Source: Candidatus Dormiibacter inghamiae
GTDB taxonomy: Bacteria; Chloroflexota; Dormibacteria; Dormibacterales; Dormibacteraceae
Assembly: GCA_016464825.1 (NCBI GenBank)
Contig: JAEKNQ010000038.1
Coordinates: 36,041-100,040, forward strand
Reading direction: 5' to 3'
Length of the DNA stretch: 64,000 nucleotides
Notes under the pieces: generated by a model
Told to the model about the DNA's origin: nothing
What the model saw: the letters and a program-made list of their open reading frames with translations, nothing else
Database searches by the model: none
In this document: positions 8,253 to 16,144 of the stretch, piece after piece
How the letters are laid out: every line of letters begins with the position of its first letter
Numbering within the stretch: the first letter of the stretch is position 1
Made by a program: the position numbers and the translations under genes

Positions 8253-9845
8253 ATGGGACTCGAACCGATCTTCGTCGATGGCGAAGAGGAACTCCCGACA
8301 GTGATCGAGCGACTGAAGCAGGTGGGGAGCCAAGAGGTGCCACTGGTCCTGTCCGATCATTCCCGGGTGGGTCGGAGCAGGTTCTCTTTTCAGCTTCTGC
8401 GCAGATACTCCCGCCAGACGGGCAAGCGGCTGAGCTTTGTCTCGCCTGATCCGGCCGTACAGCAGATGGCGCAGGAGGCAGGTTTCCGCTCGGCAGGTTC
8501 GCTGGACAGTCTCGATTCGGGAGCGGTCCCGCAGCCGGCGGCGCCGCCTGCGCACCAGGCCGCCGTGCCACCGCCAGAGCCAGCGTTCCTCGACCCCGCC
8601 GCTTTTGCGGCTGTTGCTGCGAGCCCCACTCCAGCTGTGCTTCCGCAGTCCAGCGGTGCGGCGGTTGGTCCACGGATCCGGGCGGCGCCACCGGTGTCCG
8701 CTGGCCGCAGCCAGCCGCAGCCCTCCCGGGCGATTCTCTACGGTGGGGTGGCACTAGTTCTGGCGGTTGTTCTCGTCGGTCTCCTGGTTTTCGTGCCCTC
8801 GGCCAAGGTCACGCTGGTGGCGCAGGCGCAGCCTTTCTCGGCCGACTTGACTGTCACGGCGGCTCCCAGCGGCGCTCCGATCCGCGTGCGGACCGCCACC
8901 TCCGGCAAGAAGGCCACTCAGAGCTTCAAGGCGACAGCTGTGAAGACGACACCCGGCCAGCCAGCTACCGGCGGCATCGCCTTCGATGGAAGCGGCTGCA
9001 ACCAATCAGAAGGGAGCGAGATACGGGTGCCCAACGGAACCCGGCTGCGCTCCTCCACCGGCGTCCAATTCGCGACCAACGGCGGCGACTTGACAATCCG
9101 GCCCGACGCCGGAGCCGCTACCACTATCGTGGCCACCTCGCCAGGTCAGAACGGCAACCTTCCGGCCGACACTGTGTTCGCGTTCGAGAACGCCGGCAAC
9201 ACGGGCGGCTGCCTGGTGGCGCGTGGCGGTCCCACCAGCGGCGGTCAGGACGAGGTGAAGAAGACAGTCGTAGGGCAGCCGGACGTCGACAACGCACGTA
9301 GCCAGCTCAACGCCCAGCTCCAGACCCAGCTCAGCAATGACCTCCGCGCCGGCGTGCAAAAGGGAGAGAAGATCAACGATGAAATCCAGTTCAGGGATGC
9401 TCAGCTGAGCACCGACCACAAGGTGGGGGATGAGGTGCGCAGCTTCAATGCGACAATGGATCTGCAGGCTGAGGGGGATTACTACCGGCCGGACGAGGTG
9501 ACGGCGGCGTTTGTCGGCATGCTGGCCCAGAAGGTGCCCGCCGGTCGCCAACTCGCCGGTCAGTCCACCGCCAGCTACCAGCCCACAGCGACCGCCGGCG
9601 GCCAGCTGACCTTCAACGGAAAGGCGTCAGGCTTCTCCGCACCGAAGATCGATCGCAGCGCGGTGAGCGCGCTCGTGACAGGCAAGTCAGTGGCGCAGGC
9701 CCAGCAGAACCTGAAGCACCTGCCAATCCAGTCAGTGGTCATCGAACAGCATCCTTTCCGGCTGCCGTTCATGCCGCTCTCTTCTTCCCGGATCGAGGTG
9801 GAGTACGACGTGACTGTAGCGCCGGCCGGCCAGACGCCGAAGTGA
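8253..9845 (+). CDS. Membrane-anchored Baseplate-J-like protein
   Basis: About 530 residues in four parts: a cytoplasmic alpha/beta domain (residues 1-90, including VPLVLSDHSRVGRSRFSFQL), a Pro/Ala-rich linker (about 91-160), one membrane helix (about 161-183) and a large exported portion. The exported part resembles baseplate J-like domains: GGIAFDGSGC, IRVPNGTRLRSSTGVQFAT and a GQNGNLPADT element, then an alpha/beta region. ATG 8253 sits 7 nt after GGGAG; a GTG at 8250 is possible. It overlaps ruvX as TGATG. Function unknown; pairing with the actin-like ATPase suggests an envelope-spanning complex (inference). Confidence 0.7.
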   Translation: MGLEPIFVDGEEELPTVIERLKQVGSQEVPLVLSDHSRVGRSRFSFQLLRRYSRQTGKRLSFVSPDPAVQQMAQEAGFRSAGSLDSLDSGAVPQPAAPPAHQAAVPPPEPAFLDPAAFAAVAASPTPAVLPQSSGAAVGPRIRAAPPVSAGRSQPQPSRAILYGGVALVLAVVLVGLLVFVPSAKVTLVAQAQPFSADLTVTAAPSGAPIRVRTATSGKKATQSFKATAVKTTPGQPATGGIAFDGSGCNQSEGSEIRVPNGTRLRSSTGVQFATNGGDLTIRPDAGAATTIVATSPGQNGNLPADTVFAFENAGNTGGCLVARGGPTSGGQDEVKKTVVGQPDVDNARSQLNAQLQTQLSNDLRAGVQKGEKINDEIQFRDAQLSTDHKVGDEVRSFNATMDLQAEGDYYRPDEVTAAFVGMLAQKVPAGRQLAGQSTASYQPTATAGGQLTFNGKASGFSAPKIDRSAVSALVTGKSVAQAQQNLKHLPIQSVVIEQHPFRLPFMPLSSSRIEVEYDVTVAPAGQTPK

Positions 9846-10276
9846 TGGCTCTGGCAGGCCGCGTCCTAGCCATCGATCCTGGTAGCAAGCGAGTCGGCGT
9901 TGCGCTGAGCGACCCGGGCGGTGTGCTGGCTACGCCGCTGCTGACTCTTCCCGCCGAACCCGCCGCCACACTTGTCGACCGACTGCTGGCAGTGGCCGCC
10001 AGCCACCAGGCGGTTGAGCTGGTAGTGGGCCTGCCGCGCCGGCTCGACGGCAGCTCAGGACCCGCGGCTCACACGGCGAGCCGGCTGGCCGCTGACCTTC
10101 GGGCGCAGAGCGGGCTGCCGGTCAAGCTGGTGGACGAGAGGCTGACCAGCGTCATCGCTGAGCGGGCTCTGCTGGCAAACGGACGCAAACGCGATCGTCG
10201 CAAGGACCTCTCCGATCGGGTGGCGGCCGCCGTGATCCTGCAGGGACACCTCGACTCCAGGCGAAGGCAGGAGTGA
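9845..10276 (+). CDS. ruvX: YqgF/RuvX family nuclease
   Basis: 143-residue RNase H-fold nuclease thought to process the 5' end of pre-16S rRNA (also called putative Holliday junction resolvase). Visible motifs are LAIDPGSKRVGVALSDP at the N-terminus, VVGLPRRLDGSSGPAA in the middle, VDERLTSVIAERAL, and a final DLSDRVAAAVILQ with the last acidic site. ATG 9845 overlaps the upstream stop by one base; an in-frame GTG lies at 9842. The order ruvX, DUF1292, mltG is common in Gram-positive genomes. Confidence 0.94.
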   Translation: MALAGRVLAIDPGSKRVGVALSDPGGVLATPLLTLPAEPAATLVDRLLAVAASHQAVELVVGLPRRLDGSSGPAAHTASRLAADLRAQSGLPVKLVDERLTSVIAERALLANGRKRDRRKDLSDRVAAAVILQGHLDSRRRQE

Positions 10277-10518
10277 CCCAGCCCGACCAGGAACAGCCAG
10301 TGGTGCTGATCGATGAGGCGGGGAGGCAGCGCTCCTTCAGGGTCCACGACGCATTTGACCTGGAGGGCCGCTCGTACTACCTGGTGGAAGCCGCCGATGA
10401 TCCTGAGCAGGTCATGTTTCTGAAGGAGACCGACGGCACCCTTGAGACGGTCGATCCAGATGAGCTCCAGAGCCTACTGGCGTTCCTCGAAAAGGATGAC
10501 TCCCAGGACAGCGAATGA
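10273..10518 (+). CDS. DUF1292 family protein (YrzB-like)
   Basis: 81-residue acidic protein matching DUF1292: VVLIDEAGRQRSFRVHDAF, then YYLVEAADDPEQVMFLKE and an acidic tail ending KDDSQDSE. Starts at GTG 10273 (GTGA overlap with ruvX) and ends in an ATGA overlap with mltG. The ruvX-DUF1292 neighbourhood is conserved in Firmicutes. The function of the family is unknown. Confidence 0.85.
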   Translation: MTQPDQEQPVVLIDEAGRQRSFRVHDAFDLEGRSYYLVEAADDPEQVMFLKETDGTLETVDPDELQSLLAFLEKDDSQDSE

Positions 10519-11546
10519 AGAAGCTGCTGGTGGTGCTGGTACTGCTGGTCGCCGTGGGGTACGCCGGCAGCCAGGGGTATGGCTGGTATCAGAGCCAGAT
10601 CAACGACCCGGTCGGAGGCGACACCAGGCCTGTCGCTGTGCACATTGACAGCGGCGAGACTCCGGACGCCATCGCCGCCGACCTAGTCGCCAAGGGCTTG
10701 GTGCGCAATCGAGAAGTGTTCCTCGTCTACCTTCGTTCGCGGGGCAATGGTGCCAACATTCAGGCTGGCGACTTCCAGCTGAGCCGGAGCATGTCGATGG
10801 CAGCCATCGTCGACCATCTCACGTCCGGGACCAACACCCTCCAGATCAGACTGGCCGAGGGGCTGACGCTGGCCAAGATGGCGGAGGCGGTCCAGGTTTC
10901 CGGCCTGGCCAGCGGGCAGCAGTACACCGCCGCAGCTCAGCTTGCCGGCCACCAGGAGAGCTTCCTGCTGGGCCGACCCCAGGGGGCCCCGCCGACGCTG
11001 GAGGGCTTCCTCTTTCCCGACACCTACCAACTTCCCCCGAGCGCTGGGGCGAGGGGCTTGGTTCAGCTTCAGCTCGACCGCTTCGGACGCATCGTGGGCG
11101 CGGGCCTGAGCCACGAGATCCAGGCGCCCGCCGCCGGTCGTCCTCTGCTGAGCCTCTACCAACTGGTCAGCGCCGCCTCCATAGTCGAGCGCGAGGTGAA
11201 CCGCGACCCGGATCGGCGGATAGTCTGCGGCATCATCTTTAACCGGCTGCAGCAGGGGATGCCACTCCAGATCGACGCCACTGTGCTCTACGGCTTGGGC
11301 CGCTTTGGCGGGCAGCTCACGCAGGCTGACTTGGGCCAGGACACGCCCTACAACACCTACCTGCACCAGGGCCTGCCGCCAGGACCGATCGCCAACCCGG
11401 GTGAGGCTGCGCTCAAGGCCTGCGTCGAACCGCAGCCGTCCACCTACCTGTTCTATTTCTCCGATCCCAGTGGAGCCACTCACTACGCCACGACCGGCGA
11501 CGAATTCGAGCGTCTGAAGCGGCAGTTCGGCGTCGCCGGCGGCTAG
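10515..11546 (+). CDS. mltG: Endolytic murein transglycosylase MltG
   Basis: 343-residue YceG/MltG enzyme that cleaves nascent peptidoglycan strands at the membrane. A single N-terminal helix (LLVVLVLLVAVGYAG) anchors it. A LysM-like region is followed by the catalytic domain: EGFLFPDTYQLPP, the catalytic glutamate in ASIVEREVNRD (around residue 224), IIFNRLQQGMPLQIDATVLY and TPYNTYLHQGLPPGPIANPG. Start ATG 10515. It ends 16 nt before aroE, probably in the same transcript. Confidence 0.96.
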   Translation: MKKLLVVLVLLVAVGYAGSQGYGWYQSQINDPVGGDTRPVAVHIDSGETPDAIAADLVAKGLVRNREVFLVYLRSRGNGANIQAGDFQLSRSMSMAAIVDHLTSGTNTLQIRLAEGLTLAKMAEAVQVSGLASGQQYTAAAQLAGHQESFLLGRPQGAPPTLEGFLFPDTYQLPPSAGARGLVQLQLDRFGRIVGAGLSHEIQAPAAGRPLLSLYQLVSAASIVEREVNRDPDRRIVCGIIFNRLQQGMPLQIDATVLYGLGRFGGQLTQADLGQDTPYNTYLHQGLPPGPIANPGEAALKACVEPQPSTYLFYFSDPSGATHYATTGDEFERLKRQFGVAGG

Positions 11547-11562
11547 GACTGGCGCCCCCGGG

Positions 11563-12384
11563 ATGGCTACCGGAATAGTGGCCTTGCTCGGGCAGGGCAT
11601 CGCCTACTCCGCGAGCCTGGCGCTGCAGTCGGCGGCGTTTGCGGCCGCCGACCTTGATTGGCGCTACGAGCTGGTGGACGTGCCGCCCTCTGAGCTTGCA
11701 GCTGCTGTCGAACACCTCCGCCAGGATCCCTACCGGGGCGCCAACGTCACCATTCCGCACAAGGTGGCTGTGTTGCCGATGCTGAACGCACTGGAGGCGG
11801 ATGCCCGAAGAGCTGGTGCCGTCAACACGATCCGCCGCGAGGGTGGCCGGCTGATCGGCTCCAACACCGACGTCACGGGACTCAGGGCCGCGCTGGGGGC
11901 GGCCGGCGTGGAGGCAACCGGCGCCGCAGCCGTGGTCCTGGGCGCCGGTGGGGCAGCGCGAGCCTGTGGCCTGGCCCTGAGTGGAGCGGGCGTGACCTTC
12001 GTCGCGCGGGAGCCCTCACGCGCCGTCGGACTGCCGGGGACCGTGCTGAGTTGGGGCGACCCCACCTGGCAGGCGCTGGCGCGGCGGGCGGACGTGCTGA
12101 TCAACGCCACGCCGCTGGGCCGCCAGGGAGAGATGCCCATCCGACCCGGCGGTCTGCCTCTTTCGGGAGCGGTGATCGACCTTGTCTACGTGGCGGGTGG
12201 CACGCCGCTGGTCCGCAGTTCGCGCCGACTTGGCTTGCGCTGCGTCGACGGCTGGAGCATCCTGCTGGCCCAGGGCGCGGCTGCCTTTCAGGCCTGGACC
12301 GGCCGGGAGGCTCCACTCTCCGCGATGCGGGCGGCTCTGCCACCAGGCGCGATCGCGGCCGCGGGCGAGCTTGATTTGCAGTGA
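11563..12384 (+). CDS. aroE: Shikimate dehydrogenase
   Basis: 273-residue NADP-dependent enzyme converting 3-dehydroshikimate to shikimate. The catalytic lysine is in VTIPHKVAVLP, followed by GAVNTI, GSNTDVTGL, the nucleotide loop VLGAGGAARACGLAL and INATPLG. The N-terminal shikimate-binding segment is unusual: instead of the common HSLSP...HN, the sequence reads GIAYSASLALQSAAF, which keeps two serines but loses His, Pro and Asn. It heads the local aro set, with two unrelated membrane genes before aroK. GTGA overlap with the next gene. Confidence 0.93.
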   Translation: MATGIVALLGQGIAYSASLALQSAAFAAADLDWRYELVDVPPSELAAAVEHLRQDPYRGANVTIPHKVAVLPMLNALEADARRAGAVNTIRREGGRLIGSNTDVTGLRAALGAAGVEATGAAAVVLGAGGAARACGLALSGAGVTFVAREPSRAVGLPGTVLSWGDPTWQALARRADVLINATPLGRQGEMPIRPGGLPLSGAVIDLVYVAGGTPLVRSSRRLGLRCVDGWSILLAQGAAAFQAWTGREAPLSAMRAALPPGAIAAAGELDLQ

Positions 12385-13037
12385 GCGTCCCGAGTACCCT
12401 GCTGGTCCCGCTCGTCGCCGGTCTAGGCGCCTTGGCGGGAGCCGGACTGACGATCGTTTCCGCCCACCTTGCCGCCGGCCAAGGCTTGGTCGCGCGAGCT
12501 CCGCATTGGGAGCGGATCGCCACGCCGCTGCTCTCAGCACTGTTTCTCGCCTCGCTGGCCTGGCGTTTGGGTACCGGCTGGTCGCTGGTGAGCCGGAGCC
12601 TTTGGGCCCTGATCCTGATTCAGATAGTCGTCTTCGATCTTCGTCACGGGCTCATCTTGGATCGAGTGCTGCTGCCGGCAGGCCTGCTGGCGGCCCTCCT
12701 GAGCTGGCTGACGCCGGGCCTCAGCTGGCGTGAGTCGCTACTCACCGGCGCGCTCACAGGTCTAGCCTTTCTCGCCGTAGCCAGAGCCGGCCAGGCTCTT
12801 TTCAAGGCGGAGGCGCTGGGTCTGGGTGACGTCAAGCTCAGCGCCTTCATGGGGCTCTGCCTCGGTTTCCCGGGGGTGGTCTGGGCGGTGATCGCCGGGG
12901 TGCTGGCCGGGGGCGTGGCCGCCGCCGTGCTGTTGGTCACGGGCCTGGCGGGGCGCCACGATCACTTCGCCTACGGACCGTTTCTGGCCGGTGGCTCTTT
13001 ACTTGCCCTGTTCCTGCTGCCCCCGGGGCGGACCTAG
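12381..13037 (+). CDS. Prepilin peptidase (A24 family)
   Basis: 218-residue polytopic aspartic protease that removes leader peptides from type IV prepilin-like proteins. The two catalytic aspartates are seen in VVFDLRHGLILD (residue 86) and in LGLGDVKLSAFMG (residue 150, the GxGD motif), with YGPFLAGG near the end. The N-terminal methyltransferase domain with its Cys pairs is missing, so it is probably a peptidase only. No prepilin gene is in the window. It overlaps aroE as GTGA, and its TAG stop forms part of a -10-like box for the next gene. Confidence 0.9.
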   Translation: MSVPSTLLVPLVAGLGALAGAGLTIVSAHLAAGQGLVARAPHWERIATPLLSALFLASLAWRLGTGWSLVSRSLWALILIQIVVFDLRHGLILDRVLLPAGLLAALLSWLTPGLSWRESLLTGALTGLAFLAVARAGQALFKAEALGLGDVKLSAFMGLCLGFPGVVWAVIAGVLAGGVAAAVLLVTGLAGRHDHFAYGPFLAGGSLLALFLLPPGRT

Positions 13038-13040
13038 AAT
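13035..13040 (+). promoter_or_regulatory. TAGAAT -10-like box
   Basis: TAGAAT built on the upstream stop codon, 8 nt before ATG 13049. A transcript from it would begin at or next to the start codon. No clear -35 is visible. Confidence 0.35.
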
Positions 13041-13048
13041 CCTCGACG

Positions 13049-13540
13049 ATGCCGCGCCAACTGCTCGAAGGTGAGGATCTGGTCCTGCGGCTGCACAGGC
13101 ACTGGATTCTGCTCGGCCGCTGGCTGGGACTTCCGCTGATGTTGCTGGCGCTTTTCTGCCTCGCCCTCTATGTGGCCGGGGATCGTATGCCAGGTGATTT
13201 GAAGCTGTTCCTGCTCCTGCTGGCCCTGGCGGCCCTCGGCCTGTGGACGATAGTCGCCTGGCTGCGCTGGACGGCAGTGAGCCTAACTCTGACCGATCAG
13301 CGCGTGATCTTGGAGAGCGGGGTGATCGGCCGCGCGAGCAAGGTCATCGCCTTGGACCGCGTCCAGGACGTCGCCACCCGCCAGTCTCCCTGGGGCCGGC
13401 TCTTCGGCTACGGGACTGTGCAGATCGACGCTATGGGCGCCAGTGGCACGGAGCTCGTGCCCTATGTGCCGGGCCCCGAGCGCCTGCGGGATGAGGTCTT
13501 CGTGCAGTCGGGCGCGAGCCGGCGCGCGGGCCGGACCTGA
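13049..13540 (+). CDS. PH domain (bPH2/YdbS-like) membrane protein
   Basis: 163-residue protein with two adjacent membrane helices (about residues 25-45 and 51-72) followed by a bacterial PH domain: LTLTDQRVILESGVIGRASK, then IALDRVQDVATRQSPWGRLF and a GYGTVQIDAMG strand. This is the YdbS/YdbT-like arrangement. The role is unknown. Its stop overlaps the CTG proposed as the aroK start. Confidence 0.8.
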   Translation: MPRQLLEGEDLVLRLHRHWILLGRWLGLPLMLLALFCLALYVAGDRMPGDLKLFLLLLALAALGLWTIVAWLRWTAVSLTLTDQRVILESGVIGRASKVIALDRVQDVATRQSPWGRLFGYGTVQIDAMGASGTELVPYVPGPERLRDEVFVQSGASRRAGRT

Positions 13541-14040
13541 GCCGGCGGCCGCCCCTGGCCCTGATCGGCTTCATGGGCTGCGGCAAATCGACAGTCGGCC
13601 GCCGGGTCGCCGAGCTGGCGGCGGCGCCGTATTTTGACCTGGACCAGATGCTCGAAGACTCCACCGGCCTGACCGTCGGCACCTACTTCGCGCGGCATGG
13701 CGAGGCGGCATTTCGGGCGCTCGAAGCACGGCTGCTGCCCGAGGTACTCCAGCCTGGAGCCGTCACCTCGCTGGGGGGTGGCACGCCTGTGCCCGAAGCC
13801 AACTGGCGCCTGCTGCAGGAGCGAGCCAGGACCGTCTACCTGGCGGCGCCATTGGTGGTGTTGCTCGCCCGGGCTGGAAGCCAGGCCACCCGACCGCTTC
13901 TCTTGGGGCGAAGCCGGCAGGAGCTGGAGCAGCTCTGGCGCGCCCGGCTGCCACGCTATGAGGCGGCTCAAGGGCGCGTCGATGCCGCGCGGCCGGTCGA
14001 AGAAGTGGCGGAGGAGGTGCTGGCGCTCTGGGACTCGTGA
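13537..14040 (+). CDS. aroK: Shikimate kinase, CTG start proposed
   Basis: About 167 residues; phosphorylates shikimate with ATP. The Walker A loop GFMGCGKS (residues 11-18) is preceded by the strand LALI, and DLDQMLED, the FRALEARLL segment, LGGGTPV and RSRQELEQLWRARLPRYE follow. The only ATG near the start (13573) falls inside Walker A and would delete its first glycine. Reading back, the frame stops at TGA 13492 and has no ATG, GTG or TTG. CTG 13537 overlaps the upstream TGA as CTGA, exactly like the other couplings here, so it is taken as the start. GTGA overlap with aroB. Confidence 0.93.
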   Translation: MSRRPPLALIGFMGCGKSTVGRRVAELAAAPYFDLDQMLEDSTGLTVGTYFARHGEAAFRALEARLLPEVLQPGAVTSLGGGTPVPEANWRLLQERARTVYLAAPLVVLLARAGSQATRPLLLGRSRQELEQLWRARLPRYEAAQGRVDAARPVEEVAEEVLALWDS

Positions 14041-15107
14041 CTGTGCAGCTGGCCGAGCGTGCCTACCCGGTGTTGATAGGTTCCGGCGCCTTGCTGGAGC
14101 TGCCTCGGCGGCTGCGGGAGAAGGCTGTGTCCAGCGCAGTAGTGGTGAGTGACAGCAATGTCGCGGGCGAGTGGGGAGAAGCTGTGCTGGCAGGCCTGAC
14201 AGGGGTCGGGATCCGCTCGCAACTCCACGCGGTACAACCTGGTGAACAGGCCAAATCCCTTTCCGAGTTGAGCCGCGTACTGGACTTCCTGGAGGCGTTC
14301 GACCTGGACCGGCGGGGCGTGGTCGTCGCTCTGGGTGGGGGCACCGTGGGCGACCTGGCAGGCTTCGCCGCCGCCATCTGGCTGCGGGGGGTTCGCTACG
14401 TCCAGGTGCCCACCACGCTGCTCGCGATGGTCGACGCCAGTGTCGGCGGCAAGACCGGGGTCAACAGCGAGCGAAGCAAGAACTCGATAGGCGCCGTCTG
14501 GCAGCCGCTCGCGGTGTTCTCCGATCTGACCACACTGCGCACGCTGCCCGAAGCCGAGTATCTCACCGCCTTCGGCGAGATCGTCAAGTACGCGGTGAGC
14601 CTGGATCGGCACTTGGCCGGCACTCTGAGACACCAGGCGCCGGCCCTCATAGAGCGGGACCAGACAGCTCTGGAGTCGGTGGTGACGCGCGGCATCGAGC
14701 TGAAAGCCCAGGTGGTCGCGGCTGACGAGAGAGAGGCCGGCCCGCGCGAGGTCCTCAATTACGGCCACACTGTCGGGCATGCGCTGGAGATCGCCTCCAA
14801 CTTTGCCGTGCCCCACGGCCGCGCCGTCGCCTTGGGCCTGCGGGCGGCTGCTCGCCTGGGCGTCGAGTGCTGTGGCTGCCCCCAATCAGTGGTAGAGGTC
14901 CAGGACGAGCTGCTGGCAGCCTTTGGCCTGCCCGGCGACCTGCCGCCTGTGCGAGAAAATGAAGTGCTGGCGGCGCTGCTCCGAGACAAGAAGGCCCGCG
15001 AGGGCCGGCTCCGCTGGGTCCTGCCCCGAGAGCTGGGCAAGGTTCAGGTTGGCGTGAGGGTGCCTGCGGCGACAGTCGAGCGCGTGGTCCACGAGGTCCT
15101 CTCATGA
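14037..15107 (+). CDS. aroB: 3-dehydroquinate synthase
   Basis: 356-residue NAD- and metal-dependent enzyme that cyclises DAHP to 3-dehydroquinate. Visible are the NAD-binding GGGTVGDLAGFAA, the VPTTLLAMVDASVGGKTGVN block, AFGEIVKYAV and the metal-ligand motif NYGHTVGHALE. GTG 14037 overlaps aroK and the stop overlaps aroQ as ATGA, giving a tight aroK-aroB-aroQ unit. Confidence 0.97.
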   Translation: MTVQLAERAYPVLIGSGALLELPRRLREKAVSSAVVVSDSNVAGEWGEAVLAGLTGVGIRSQLHAVQPGEQAKSLSELSRVLDFLEAFDLDRRGVVVALGGGTVGDLAGFAAAIWLRGVRYVQVPTTLLAMVDASVGGKTGVNSERSKNSIGAVWQPLAVFSDLTTLRTLPEAEYLTAFGEIVKYAVSLDRHLAGTLRHQAPALIERDQTALESVVTRGIELKAQVVAADEREAGPREVLNYGHTVGHALEIASNFAVPHGRAVALGLRAAARLGVECCGCPQSVVEVQDELLAAFGLPGDLPPVRENEVLAALLRDKKAREGRLRWVLPRELGKVQVGVRVPAATVERVVHEVLS

Positions 15108-15538
15108 AGCGCCTCCTCGTCGTCAACGGCCCCAATCTGAACCTGCTGGGCGCTCGCGAGCCGGAGATCTACGGTTCCCTCACCCTCGCCCAAATCGAGG
15201 CCCGGATGCAGGAGTGGGCACGGGCCAGAGACTGCGAGCTGCGCTGTTTCCAGTCCAATTCGGAAGCCGCCATTCTTGACTTCATACAGGCGGAGGCCGG
15301 CGCCGCTCAGGGCCTGGTTCTCAATCCGGGCGCCCTGACCCACAGCTCGGTGGCCCTCTACGATTGCCTGAGGGCGCTCGCCCTTCCCACAGTTGAGGTC
15401 CACCTCTCCAACATCCACGCTCGAGAGGAGTTTCGGTCTCGCAGCATCACAGCGGTAGCAGCGTTGGGCGTCGTGGCAGGGCTGGGTGCGAGCGGTTACA
15501 TCTACGCCATGGAGTACCTGATTGATCGAGACGAATAA
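15104..15538 (+). CDS. aroQ: Type II 3-dehydroquinate dehydratase
   Basis: 144-residue dodecameric-type dehydratase. Motifs: the N-terminal VVNGPNLNLLGAREPEIYG with the catalytic Tyr, FQSNSEAAILDFI, LNPGALTHSSVALYDCL and the substrate loop HLSNIHAREEFR. Starts at ATG 15104. The efp start lies 17 nt inside its 3' end. Confidence 0.96.
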   Translation: MKRLLVVNGPNLNLLGAREPEIYGSLTLAQIEARMQEWARARDCELRCFQSNSEAAILDFIQAEAGAAQGLVLNPGALTHSSVALYDCLRALALPTVEVHLSNIHAREEFRSRSITAVAALGVVAGLGASGYIYAMEYLIDRDE

Positions 15539-16079
15539 CTTCCGAAACGGCACGGCCTTCGAGATGGACGGCAAGCTGCTGACAGTGGTCAGTGTGGAGC
15601 ACATCAAGATGGCTCGAGCCGGCGCAGTCATCAAAGCCAAGCTGAAAAACATCCGCGACGGCTCCATCTACGAGCAGAGCTTCCGCAGCGGGGATAAGTA
15701 CAGGACTGTCCGAATCGAGAAGTTGGAAGCCACCTACCTCTACGGGGACGGGGACAACCACCACTTCATGGACGCCCAGAACTACGAGCAGCTGGCCCTG
15801 GCCAAGGACAAGCTGGCGGACGTCTTGCCCTTCCTGAAGGAGGGCAACTCGGTCAGCCTCCTGCGCTATGAGGACGAAGTGATAGGAGTTGAGCTGCCGA
15901 TCACTCTGGAACTGATCGTGGCGGAGACGGAGCCCGGCGTGCGCGGGGACACTGTTTCCGGCACCAGCAAGCCCGCAACTCTCGAGACGGGCGCCCAGCT
16001 GAGCGTCCCGCTGTTCGTCAACCGTGGCGACCGAATCCGCGTGGACACGCGCACCGGCCACTACCTCGAACGCGCCTAG
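15522..16079 (+). CDS. efp: Elongation factor P
   Basis: 185-residue EF-P with KOW-like N-terminal, OB and C-terminal domains; relieves ribosome stalling at polyproline. The start is TTG 15522, inside aroQ. The loop that reaches the peptidyl-transferase centre reads HIKMARAGAVIKAKLKN, placing Arg32 where many EF-Ps carry a modified Lys in PGKG. An Arg tip is known in rhamnosylated EF-Ps of some proteobacteria, but there the flanks differ. No modification enzyme (EpmA, EarP, YmfI) is in the window. The C-terminal IRVDTRTGHYLERA is typical. Confidence 0.95.
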   Translation: MIETNNFRNGTAFEMDGKLLTVVSVEHIKMARAGAVIKAKLKNIRDGSIYEQSFRSGDKYRTVRIEKLEATYLYGDGDNHHFMDAQNYEQLALAKDKLADVLPFLKEGNSVSLLRYEDEVIGVELPITLELIVAETEPGVRGDTVSGTSKPATLETGAQLSVPLFVNRGDRIRVDTRTGHYLERA

Positions 16080-16126
16080 TGGAGGCCGATCTCCCGTGCC
16101 TGAGGCAGCCCGCGGGGGCAAAAGCC

Positions 16127-16137
16127 TAACCTAACCT
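16127..16137 (+). promoter_or_regulatory. Tandem TAACCT -10-like boxes before aceK
   Basis: Two overlapping TAACCT hexamers (16127-16132 and 16132-16137); the second ends 7 nt before ATG 16145. Fits the leaderless TANNNT pattern. No convincing -35. Confidence 0.35.
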
Positions 16138-16144
16138 GCGGGAC

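Noticed and set aside
13492..13573. Frameshift as an explanation for the missing aroK, rluB, ksgA and ggt starts
   Set aside because: The same exact CTGA geometry in four unrelated genes, with intact upstream genes ending at their family C-termini, is better explained by CTG initiation than by four independent errors.
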